Source: Paracoccus liaowanqingii
Lineage (GTDB): Bacteria; Pseudomonadota; Alphaproteobacteria; Rhodobacterales; Rhodobacteraceae
Length of the DNA: 64,000 bases
Assembly (NCBI RefSeq): GCF_004683865.2
Contig: NZ_CP038439.1
Span: 1,342,501 to 1,406,500 of the forward strand
Direction: 5' to 3'
Shown here: piece after piece, positions 45,103-54,554 of the stretch
Layout: the number at the start of each line of letters is the position of its first letter
Numbering within the stretch: the stretch's first letter is position 1
Translations under genes and position numbers: made by a program
Notes under the pieces: model-generated
What the model was told of the DNA's origin: nothing
Databases searched by the model: none
What the model saw: only the letters and a program-made list of their open reading frames with translations

Positions 45103-47397
45103 ATGAACATTGCGATCACGAACGGGCTTTTGCTGATGCCGCCCGCCTTCAGGGCGGGACTGGGCGCCTGGTCGCGCAGCGACGGGCGGTCGGGCAGCCC
45201 GACCTGGGACCAGGCAGCCAATGCCTCGCTGGTGCCCGCCGACCAGGATTTCGGCCCCTGCCTGGAAATCGCCAAGCAGCAGACCACCACCAGCCTCCGC
45301 TTCATGGGCGAGACGCCGATGATCCCCGGCGTCTACCTGCGCGTCTCGGCGCGGGTCAAGGCGGTGGCGGGTGCGCTGGCGGGGGTGCGGATCGCGGGCT
45401 GGGCGGGCAACGCCTCGCGCGGCGCCGTCGCCGGGCTGGTCACCACCGGCCCCACGGTTGCGCTGCGGACCTATGGCGAGGTGGTCGAGGTCAGCGCCAT
45501 CGTCGGCGTCGGCCGCCGCTCGGGCGTCGACATGCCCTGGGGCACGGCCGCCGCCTACGGGCATTTCGGGCTGGACCTGGTCGGCGCGAATGGTGGCGCC
45601 GTCCGCATCGAATCGATCCGGATCGAGGACATCACGGCCGCCTTCGTCCCCTCGCTGCTGGACTGGGTCGACGTGCGCGACTTCGGCGCGGTGGGCGACG
45701 GGGTCACCAACGACCGCGCGGCCTTCGTGGCCGCCGACCGGGCCAGCCGGGGGGGCGCGGTGCTGGTGCCCGAGGGGGTGTTCTTCATCTCGGGTGATCT
45801 GTCCATCGAAAGCCGCATCCGCTTTCAGGGCCGCATCGTCACCCCCGCCGCCACGCGGGTGTCCCTGATGCGCAGCTTCGACTTCCCGACCTATGCCGAT
45901 GCCTTCGGGGATGAGACGCTCGGCCTGCAGAAGGCCATCCAGGCGCTGCTGGGCTATACCGACCATATCTCGCTGGACCTCTGCGGGCGGCGGGTCGACC
46001 TGGAGGCGCCGCTGATCGTGACCGAACTGGCGCCCACGACCGACGGCTTCTCGAACCGGCGGGTGATCCAGAACGGCTCGATCCAGGCCAAGCCGGGACC
46101 GGCCTGGGAGGTGGGGCGGACGGCCAGCCCGGCGAGCTACAACCCCGCCCAGCCCCTGCTCCTGTCGGCGGTCACCAATGTCGCCGCCATCGAGGTGGGC
46201 AGCCGCATCACCGGCAACGGCGTGGGGCGCGAGGTCTATGTCACCGCCCGCGACGTGGCCAAGAAGACGCTGACCCTGTCCCAGCCCTTCTACGGCGGCG
46301 CGGGCACCCGGACCTATGCCTTCGAGCGCTACCGCTACCTGATCGACTTCTCGGGCATGCGCGAGGTCAGCCGCCTGAACTTCGCCAAGATCGACTTCAA
46401 CAGCGGCCGCGTGGCCAGCGGGGTGATGCTGGCCCCCAAGGGCGAGATGATCCAGTTCTCGGACTGCTACTTCACCCGCCCTGTCAATCGCGGCATCACC
46501 TCGATCGGGCGCGGCTGCCAGGACCTGCTGGTCGACAACTGCCAGTTCCTGTCCGACGACATGGACCTGCCCGCCCAGCAGCGCACCACCATCGCCATCA
46601 ACACCAATGCCAACGACATCAAGATCCGCAACAACCGCTTCGTGCGCTTCGCGCATTTCCTGGTGGCCAATGGCGGCGGGCACATCATCAGCGGCAACCA
46701 CTGGTTCCAGGGCGACGGCTCGGGCGAGGGGTTGCGCTATGCCGGGCTGGTGCTGACCCAGCCCAACGTCCAGACCACCGTGACCGGCAACTACATCGAC
46801 AACGCCTCGATCGAATGGACGAACGAGCACAGCGCCCTCCCCAACTTCACCGGGTCCGAGTTCAGCTTCGGCGGGCTGACCCTGACCGGCAACACCTTCC
46901 TCTGCTCCAACACCGCGCCTTGGTTCACCTGGATCACCGTCAAGCCCTACGGGACCGGGCATTTCATCCAGGGGCTGAACGTGGTCGGCAACGTCTTCAA
47001 GGCGCTCTTCGGCAACATCACCCGGATCGACCGGGTCGACACGTCGATCGCCGACCTGAACTATGCCAACATGCGCAACCTGCAGTTCGAGGCGAACACC
47101 TTCAACGGCGTGAATACCTATGTCGCCAATCCGCTGATGGTGCAGCACACGCAGAACACCGCCGCGGCGACCTGGACCACGCCCGCGCTGGCCGGGCTGC
47201 CCTTCCAGGGCTGGGCCAAGTCGGTGCAGTCGGTGGTGACCGAGACGCCGCTGCTGACGGCGGCGGGCGTGCGCAGCGATGCCAGCCCCACCGTCACCCC
47301 CGAGATCGGATCCTCGCGCCGCCAGATCCGCCTGTCCTGGGCGCAGCCGCTGCGCGGGCGGGTCTGCATCTATGCCCGAATGGACCGTCCGAACTAG
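45103..47397 (+). CDS. beta-helix (pectate-lyase-like) spike protein, GTA head-spike (GhsB) candidate
   Basis: 764 residues. An N-terminal carbohydrate-binding-like jelly roll (opening with MNIAITNGLLLMPPAF; about 1-185) precedes a right-handed parallel beta-helix starting at VRDFGAVGDGVTNDRAAF, the classic entry of pectate-lyase superfamily tailspikes, running to about residue 680. Repeated asparagine ladders (DLLVDNCQFLSDD, IKIRNNRFVRF, LQFEANTFNG) support this. The opening resembles R. capsulatus head-spike protein GhsB, which attaches to capsule; that comparison is from memory. No signal peptide is present, which fits a particle component. A TTAACC motif near 45023 may be a CtrA half site. 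AGGAAGGG precedes the ATG. Confidence 0.78.
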   Translation: MNIAITNGLLLMPPAFRAGLGAWSRSDGRSGSPTWDQAANASLVPADQDFGPCLEIAKQQTTTSLRFMGETPMIPGVYLRVSARVKAVAGALAGVRIAGWAGNASRGAVAGLVTTGPTVALRTYGEVVEVSAIVGVGRRSGVDMPWGTAAAYGHFGLDLVGANGGAVRIESIRIEDITAAFVPSLLDWVDVRDFGAVGDGVTNDRAAFVAADRASRGGAVLVPEGVFFISGDLSIESRIRFQGRIVTPAATRVSLMRSFDFPTYADAFGDETLGLQKAIQALLGYTDHISLDLCGRRVDLEAPLIVTELAPTTDGFSNRRVIQNGSIQAKPGPAWEVGRTASPASYNPAQPLLLSAVTNVAAIEVGSRITGNGVGREVYVTARDVAKKTLTLSQPFYGGAGTRTYAFERYRYLIDFSGMREVSRLNFAKIDFNSGRVASGVMLAPKGEMIQFSDCYFTRPVNRGITSIGRGCQDLLVDNCQFLSDDMDLPAQQRTTIAINTNANDIKIRNNRFVRFAHFLVANGGGHIISGNHWFQGDGSGEGLRYAGLVLTQPNVQTTVTGNYIDNASIEWTNEHSALPNFTGSEFSFGGLTLTGNTFLCSNTAPWFTWITVKPYGTGHFIQGLNVVGNVFKALFGNITRIDRVDTSIADLNYANMRNLQFEANTFNGVNTYVANPLMVQHTQNTAAATWTTPALAGLPFQGWAKSVQSVVTETPLLTAAGVRSDASPTVTPEIGSSRRQIRLSWAQPLRGRVCIYARMDRPN

Positions 47398-47429
47398 GCC
47401 CGCCGGCCGCAGCCAGTCCCATCTTGCCC

Positions 47430-47459
47430 AAGGCCCGCCGGTCCCTGCCGGCGGGCCTT
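47430..47459 (+). terminator. hairpin after the spike gene
   Basis: AAGGCCCGCCGG (47430-47441), loop TCCCTG, CCGGCGGGCCTT (47448-47459): a perfect 12-bp stem 32 bases after the stop. There is little T after it, but its strength and place make a transcript end likely. Confidence 0.65.
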
Positions 47460-47469
47460 GACGGGTTTG

Positions 47470-47566
47470 TGAAGACTTTACCGTACAGTTGTAAGTCTGG
47501 TCAATTAATTGACAAGATTATCGTTTATAAAAAACATGTTAACTTTTTGCCTCGAATGTGATTAAC
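47470..47566 (+). promoter_or_regulatory. AT-rich control region of acsA with a 14-bp palindrome
   Basis: About 95 bases here are strikingly AT-rich compared with the window. GTCAATTAATTGAC (47500-47513) is a perfect palindrome whose right half contains TTGACA (47509-47514), the consensus -35. TATAAA at 47526-47531 is only 11 bases away, so the two do not form a standard promoter; a -10 further down is weak. AACATGTT (47533-47540) and two TTAAC words (47539 and 47562) are nearby. It probably holds the acsA promoter and regulator sites, but which cannot be decided here. Confidence 0.5.
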
Positions 47567-47651
47567 ATGCATCCCAACGCAGCCCGGCATGCGGTTCAGG
47601 CCATCGAACCCGCCCCGGACCTGCCGCATGGCCGAGACGGAGGGGGATGTC

Positions 47652-49607
<1,956 letters not shown>

Positions 49608-49616
49608 CGCTTGGCC

Positions 49617-49639
49617 GGGGGCCCGGCCTTGGGGCCCCC
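49617..49639 (+). terminator. GC hairpin between acsA and the symporter genes
   Basis: GGGGGCCC (49617-49624) and GGGCCCCC (49632-49639) form an 8-bp stem with a 7-base loop soon after the acsA stop. There is no T tract; it may lower transcription into the downstream genes rather than end it. Confidence 0.4.
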
Positions 49640-49728
49640 GCAATGCCGCCCGACCCTCCGCCGGGGCGGGCGCGGACTGACACAAGGCGGATCGACCAAG
49701 ATGTCTGAACAGGGAGGGACCCAAGGAC

Positions 49729-49986
49729 ATGAGTGACAGACAATCCTCGAATGCGTATTGGCAGGCCAATCTTCGCATCATCTACGTGTGCATCGCGATC
49801 TGGGCGCTGGTGTCCTATGGCTTCGGCATCATCCTGCGGCCGCTGCTGTCGTCCATCCCGGTGGGCGGGACGGATCTGGGCTTCTGGTTCGCCCAGCAGG
49901 GATCGATCCTGTGCTTCATCGCGCTGATCTTCTTCTACACCTGGCGCATGAACCGCCTGGATGCCGAACACGGCGTGGACGAGTGA
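49729..49986 (+). CDS. small symporter subunit, DUF4212 family
   Basis: 85 residues with two transmembrane helices (about 15-38 and 50-70). The start SNAYWQANLRIIYVCIAIWALVSYG and the middle GGTDLGFWFAQQGSI are typical of DUF4212, which is nearly always found just before a VC_2705-type sodium:solute symporter. It is likely a helper subunit of the transporter encoded next. GGGAGGG lies 9 bases ahead of the ATG. Confidence 0.88.
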   Translation: MSDRQSSNAYWQANLRIIYVCIAIWALVSYGFGIILRPLLSSIPVGGTDLGFWFAQQGSILCFIALIFFYTWRMNRLDAEHGVDE

Positions 49987-49996
49987 GGAAACAGCC

Positions 49997-51805
49997 ATGA
50001 GCCAGTTTACCCTGAACCTTCTTGTCGTGGGCGCATCCTTCGCGGTGTACATCGGCATCGCCATCTATTGCCGCGCCAAGTCCACCGCCGAGTTCTATGC
50101 CGCCAACCGCGGCGTCAGCCCGGTCGTGAACGGCATGGCGACGGCCGCCGACTGGATGTCGGCGGCGTCCTTCATCTCGATGGCCGGCCTCATCGCCTTC
50201 ACGGGCTATGACAACTCGACCTACCTGATGGGCTGGACGGGCGGCTACGTGCTGCTGGCCCTGCTGCTGGCGCCCTACCTGCGCAAGTTCGGCAAGTTCA
50301 CCGTGCCGGAATTCATCGGCGACCGCTTCTATTCTCCGACCGCGCGCATCATCGGCGTGATCTGCCTGCTGATCGTCTCGATCACCTACGTGATCGGGCA
50401 GATGACCGGCGTGGGCGTCACCTTCTCGCGCTATCTGGAAGTGTCGAACTCGACCGGCCTCTGGATCGGTGCGGCGCTGGTCTTCTCCTACGCCGTTCTC
50501 GGCGGGATGAAGGGCATCACCTACACGCAGGTCGCGCAGTATGTCGTGCTGATCATCGCCTACACCATCCCGGCGATCTTCATCTCGCTGCAGCTGACGG
50601 GCAATTTCCTGCCGCCCCTGGGCCTCTTCGGCACGCATGAAGCCTCTGGCATGGAGTTCCTCTCCAAGCTGGACCTGCTGGTCACCGACCTGGGCTTCCG
50701 CGAATACACCGGGCACCACAACTCGACCCTGGACATGGTGCTGTTCACCATGGCGCTGATGATCGGCACCGCGGGCCTGCCGCATGTCATCATCCGCTTC
50801 TTCACCGTGCCCAAGGTCTCGGATGCGCGCAAGTCGGCGGGCTGGGCGCTGGTCTTCATCGCGCTGCTCTACACGGTCGCCCCGGCGGTCGGATCCATGG
50901 CGCGCTTCAACTTGACCGCCACCATGTGGCCGGGCGCCCTGACCGGCGACACCTACAGCCAGCCGGCCGTCTCGCTGGACGCCATCGAGACCAGCCCCGA
51001 GCTGGAATGGATGCGCAACTGGCAGATCACCGGCCTGCTGAACTGGGAAGACAAGAACGGCGACGGCCTGATCCAGTACTACAACGACGCCGCCACCGCG
51101 GGTCCCGCGGTCGAGATGGCAGCGGCGCAGGGTCTGGCCGGGAACGAGCTGACCACCGTGAACAACGACATCATGGTGCTGGCCAACCCCGAGATCGCCA
51201 ACCTGCCGGGCTGGGTCATCGCCATCGTCGCCGCCGGCGGCCTGGCCGCCGCCCTGTCCACCGCGGCGGGTCTGCTGCTGGCCATCTCGGGCGCCGTGTC
51301 CCACGACCTGATCAAGGGCACGCTGCGCCCCGGCATCAGCGAAAAGGGCGAGCTGATGGCCGCCCGCATCTCGATGGCCGCCTCGATCCTGGTGGCCACG
51401 ATCCTGGGTCTGAACCCGCCGGGCTTCGCGGCGCAGACCGTGGCCTTGGCCTTCGGCCTGGCCGCCAGCTCGATCTTCCCGGTGCTGATGATGGGCATCT
51501 TCTCGAAGCGGGTCGGCAAGGAAGGCGCCATCGCGGGCATGATCGCGGGGATGCTGACGACCATCCTCTACATCTTCGCCTACAAGGGGTTCTTCTTCGT
51601 CGCCGGGACCAACATCCTGCCCGACACCCCCGACGCCTGGCTGTTCGGCATCTCGCCGGCCTCCTTCGGCACCATCGGCGCGATGATCAACTTCGCCGTG
51701 GCCTTCGGTGTCTCGGCGGTCAGCCAGCGTCCCCCGGCCCATGTGCAGGAGCTGGTCGAATCGATCCGCGTCCCGCGCGGTGCCGGCGACGCCGTCGCGC
51801 ACTGA
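49997..51805 (+). CDS. sodium:solute symporter, acetate permease-like (VC_2705 family)
   Basis: 602 residues with about 13 transmembrane segments. SSS signatures are ANRGVSPVVNGMATAADWMSAASFISMAGL at the start and GLPHVIIRFFTVPKVSDARKSAGWAL in the middle. A roughly 100-residue periplasmic or cytoplasmic insert (LDAIETSPELEWMRNWQ) is typical of the VC_2705/ActP-like group. It probably imports acetate or another short organic acid together with sodium, feeding acsA upstream. ATG 49997 follows GAGGAA. A hairpin (51815-51840) follows the gene. Confidence 0.88.
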   Translation: MSQFTLNLLVVGASFAVYIGIAIYCRAKSTAEFYAANRGVSPVVNGMATAADWMSAASFISMAGLIAFTGYDNSTYLMGWTGGYVLLALLLAPYLRKFGKFTVPEFIGDRFYSPTARIIGVICLLIVSITYVIGQMTGVGVTFSRYLEVSNSTGLWIGAALVFSYAVLGGMKGITYTQVAQYVVLIIAYTIPAIFISLQLTGNFLPPLGLFGTHEASGMEFLSKLDLLVTDLGFREYTGHHNSTLDMVLFTMALMIGTAGLPHVIIRFFTVPKVSDARKSAGWALVFIALLYTVAPAVGSMARFNLTATMWPGALTGDTYSQPAVSLDAIETSPELEWMRNWQITGLLNWEDKNGDGLIQYYNDAATAGPAVEMAAAQGLAGNELTTVNNDIMVLANPEIANLPGWVIAIVAAGGLAAALSTAAGLLLAISGAVSHDLIKGTLRPGISEKGELMAARISMAASILVATILGLNPPGFAAQTVALAFGLAASSIFPVLMMGIFSKRVGKEGAIAGMIAGMLTTILYIFAYKGFFFVAGTNILPDTPDAWLFGISPASFGTIGAMINFAVAFGVSAVSQRPPAHVQELVESIRVPRGAGDAVAH

Positions 51806-51814
51806 CCATCACCG

Positions 51815-51840
51815 CCGCGTCCCCCATCCCGGGGGCGCGG
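51815..51840 (+). terminator. hairpin after the symporter gene
   Basis: CCGCG-T-CCCCC (51815-51825) pairs with GGGGGCGCGG (51831-51840) around a 5-base loop with one bulged T, ten bases after the symporter stop. No T tract. It may separate high-level transporter expression from the regulators that follow. Confidence 0.4.
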
Positions 51841-51869
51841 CATCCTCCAATCCGAAAGTTGTCCCCCGG

Positions 51870-53681
51870 ATGTCCGACCGCACCGCAGGTTTCATCGCCA
51901 CCGTGCATCCCTATGACAGCCTGAAGCGGGACGAGCTGGCGCGGGTCGCCGGTTCCTTCAGCCGCAGGAGCTTTGCCCCCGGCGATCCGGTCTATGAATT
52001 CGGCGACCGGCTGCCGGGGCTGTACCTGATCGAAAGCGGCCATGTGGCGGTCACCGACCGCAACGGCGACAGCGTCTCGCAGCTGGGTCCGCGCAATTCC
52101 TTCGGCGAACGCGGCTTGCTGCGCGACGGGGTGGCCGTGACCTCGGCCCGGGCGCTGGACGAGGCGCAGATCCTGATGCTGCCCCGGGCCGAGGTGATCC
52201 GCCTGATCTCGGAACACCGCGCCATCGCGCGCTTCTTCGACCGGGGCCGGGGGCCGGTGGATCGCGGCAGCGACGTGGCCCGGCTGAAGGTGGGCGAGCT
52301 GCTGTCGGGCAAGCCGGTCAGCTGCCCGCCCGAGACGCCGATCATCACCGCCGCCCAGATGATGCGCGACGCCCGCATCAGCAGCCTGGGGATCACCGAG
52401 GGTGGGCGCCTGATCGGCCTGGTCACCATCCGCGACATGTCCAACCGCGTCGTGGCCGAGGGCCGCGACATGCGCCAGCCGGTGCGCGAGGTGATGACGC
52501 CCGACCCGGTGACGCTGGCGCCTACGGCCCTTGGCTATGACGTGCTGAACATCATGCTGGAACGCAAGATCAGCCACCTGCCGGTGGTCGAGGACGGCCG
52601 CTTCACCGGCATGGTCAGCCAGACCGACCTGACGCGGGTGCAGGCGATCTCGGCCGCGGGGCTGATCCGCGAGGTGGCGCTGGCGCGCGACACCGCCGAC
52701 ATGGCCCGCGTGACCGCCCGCATCCCCGAACTGCTGGTGCAGCTGGTCCGCGCCCGGCAGCGCCACGAGATCGTCACCCGGATGATCACCGACATCGCCG
52801 ATGCGGTCACCCGCCGCCTGCTGGATCTGGCCGTGGCCGATCTGGGGCCCGCGCCCGCGCCCTGGCTCTGGGCCGCCTGCGGCAGCCAGGGGCGGCAGGA
52901 ACAGACCGGCGTCAGCGATCAGGACAACTGCCTGATCCTGGCGCCCGGCGCCGATCCCGCCCATCCCTGGTTCCGCGACCTGGCGGCCCGCGTCTGCGAC
53001 GGGCTGGATGCCTGCGGCTATGTCCACTGCCCCGGCGACATGATGGCCAGCAACCCGCGCTGGCGCCAGCCCGCCCCGGTCTGGCGGGCCTATTTCCGCG
53101 ACTGGATCGCCCATCCCAGCCCCGAGGCGCAGATGCTGGCATCCGTCATGTTCGACCTGCGCGCCATCGGCGGCGAGGGTGCGCTGCTGGACATGCTGCA
53201 GCGCGAGACGCTGGAGGCCGCGTCGAGGAACTCGATCTTCGTGGCGCACATGATCGCCAATTCGCTCAAGCACCGCCCGCCCCTGGGCCTGATCGGCGGC
53301 TTTGCCACGATCCGGTCGGGCGAGCATCGCCACCATATCGACATGAAGCACAACGGCGTGGTGCCGATCACCGATCTGGGCCGCTGCTATGCGCTGCAGG
53401 GCCGGATCGGGTCGGTCAACACGCGCGCCCGGCTGGAAGATGCCGAGGCGCGGGGCGTCATCTCGGGAACGGGTGCGCGGGACCTGATCGCGGCCTATGA
53501 CATGATCCAGACCGTGCGTCTGGAAAACCAGGCGCATCTGGTGCGCGCGGGGCGCAAGCCCGACAATTACCTCTCGCCGGCGGATCTGTCGGATTTCGAA
53601 CGCAGTCATCTGCGCGACGCCTTCGTGGTGGTGCGCGGCATGCAGTCGGCGGTGGGACATGGCAAGGGGATGCTGGGATGA
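51870..53681 (+). CDS. cNMP-binding, CBS and DUF294 nucleotidyltransferase-like signalling protein
   Basis: 603 residues. Domains in order: cyclic-nucleotide-binding fold (about 15-130, YEFGDRLPGLYLIESGHVAVTD), two CBS domains (about 150-270, VMTPDPVTLAPTA and SHLPVVEDGRFTGMVSQTDLTR), a DUF294 putative nucleotidyltransferase (about 325-450, ACGSQGRQEQTGVSDQDN) and its helical C-terminal partner. The G-S-x-G-R-x-E and D-x-D pattern of the nucleotidyltransferase is retained. Relatives are encoded beside acetate-type symporters in many proteobacteria and probably regulate them according to energy or nucleotide state. Its stop overlaps the next gene by ATGA. Confidence 0.87.
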   Translation: MSDRTAGFIATVHPYDSLKRDELARVAGSFSRRSFAPGDPVYEFGDRLPGLYLIESGHVAVTDRNGDSVSQLGPRNSFGERGLLRDGVAVTSARALDEAQILMLPRAEVIRLISEHRAIARFFDRGRGPVDRGSDVARLKVGELLSGKPVSCPPETPIITAAQMMRDARISSLGITEGGRLIGLVTIRDMSNRVVAEGRDMRQPVREVMTPDPVTLAPTALGYDVLNIMLERKISHLPVVEDGRFTGMVSQTDLTRVQAISAAGLIREVALARDTADMARVTARIPELLVQLVRARQRHEIVTRMITDIADAVTRRLLDLAVADLGPAPAPWLWAACGSQGRQEQTGVSDQDNCLILAPGADPAHPWFRDLAARVCDGLDACGYVHCPGDMMASNPRWRQPAPVWRAYFRDWIAHPSPEAQMLASVMFDLRAIGGEGALLDMLQRETLEAASRNSIFVAHMIANSLKHRPPLGLIGGFATIRSGEHRHHIDMKHNGVVPITDLGRCYALQGRIGSVNTRARLEDAEARGVISGTGARDLIAAYDMIQTVRLENQAHLVRAGRKPDNYLSPADLSDFERSHLRDAFVVVRGMQSAVGHGKGMLG

Positions 53682-54181
53682 CGGGGATCGGAGCGGATCT
53701 GCTGGGGGTGATCGCGGTCGCGGTCGGCGCGGCAGCGGTGCTGTATGCGGGGATGCATGCGGCGCGCAAGGCGGGGCTGAACCCGCCGCCCTGGCTGCTG
53801 ACCGGGGGGATCGGGCTGGCGATGGTCGCCTATTCGGTCTGGAACGACTATGCGTGGTTCGACCGCGCGGTGGCGACCCTGCCGCAGGGGGCCGAGGTGC
53901 TGGCCGTCGGGCGCGACAGCCAGCCCTGGGCGCCCTGGACCTATCTGGCCCCGGTCGAGGTGCGCTTCGCGGCCCTCGACCCCGCGCAGATCACCGACGA
54001 GGCGGGCGGCACCCGCAGCGCGCCGATCATGCTGGTCGAACGGCGCGGCCAGACGATCATCGTGCCGCAGGATTTCGACTGCGCGGGCGACCGCATCCGG
54101 CCTGCGCGCGGCGACTGGATGCCGGCGGGCGACGACGCGGCCTTTGCCGCCGTCTGCCCGGGGGAGGCCTCCGATGGCTGA
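53678..54181 (+). CDS. small membrane protein of the acs/symporter cluster, unknown function
   Basis: 167 residues with two N-terminal hydrophobic segments (about 6-26 and 40-56), then a soluble domain of about 110 residues rich in beta character (WTYLAPVEVRFAALDPAQI, IMLVERRGQTIIVPQDFDC) with cysteines near 133 and 159 that could form a disulfide if periplasmic. I do not recognise the family. It is coupled to both the DUF294 gene (ATGA) and the receiver gene (8-base overlap), so it very likely works in the same system. Confidence 0.8.
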   Translation: MTGIGADLLGVIAVAVGAAAVLYAGMHAARKAGLNPPPWLLTGGIGLAMVAYSVWNDYAWFDRAVATLPQGAEVLAVGRDSQPWAPWTYLAPVEVRFAALDPAQITDEAGGTRSAPIMLVERRGQTIIVPQDFDCAGDRIRPARGDWMPAGDDAAFAAVCPGEASDG

Positions 54182-54554
54182 CATCCTGATCGTCGAGGAC
54201 GAGGACAACATCGCGACCGCGCTGGATTTCCTGCTGACCCGCGACGGGCACCGCCACGACCGCATCGCCACCGGCAAGGGCGCGGTCGACCGCATCCGGC
54301 AGATGCATCCCGATCTGGTCCTGCTGGACGTGATGCTGCCCGAGGTCTCGGGCTATCAGATCGTGCAGGACGTGCGCGCCGATCCGGCGCTGGCGGATGT
54401 GCGGGTGCTGATGATGACCGCGCGCGGATCGGTCGTCGAACGCCGCAAGGGCCTGGCGCTTGGCGCCGACGGCTTCATTGCCAAACCCTTCGAGCTGGCC
54501 GAGCTGCGCGCCGAGATGGCGCGGCTGCTGGCGCCGGGACCCGCCACGTCATGA
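54174..54554 (+). CDS. stand-alone response-regulator receiver
   Basis: 126-residue CheY-like receiver with no output domain. The phosphorylation site is Asp52 in VLLDVMLPEVSG, with acidic residues Asp9, the conserved Thr82 in LMMTARG and Lys104 in FIAKPFELAELRAEM, so it should be functional. It overlaps the preceding gene by 8 bases and the following sensor-exonuclease gene by ATGA. Because the partner has no obvious phosphoacceptor histidine, the source of phosphate is unclear. Confidence 0.9.
   Translation: MADILIVEDEDNIATALDFLLTRDGHRHDRIATGKGAVDRIRQMHPDLVLLDVMLPEVSGYQIVQDVRADPALADVRVLMMTARGSVVERRKGLALGADGFIAKPFELAELRAEMARLLAPGPATS

Noticed and set aside
47509..47531. TTGACA and TATAAA as a standard promoter for acsA
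   Set aside because: Spacer is only 11 bases, too short for a sigma-70 promoter; kept only as part of the control region.
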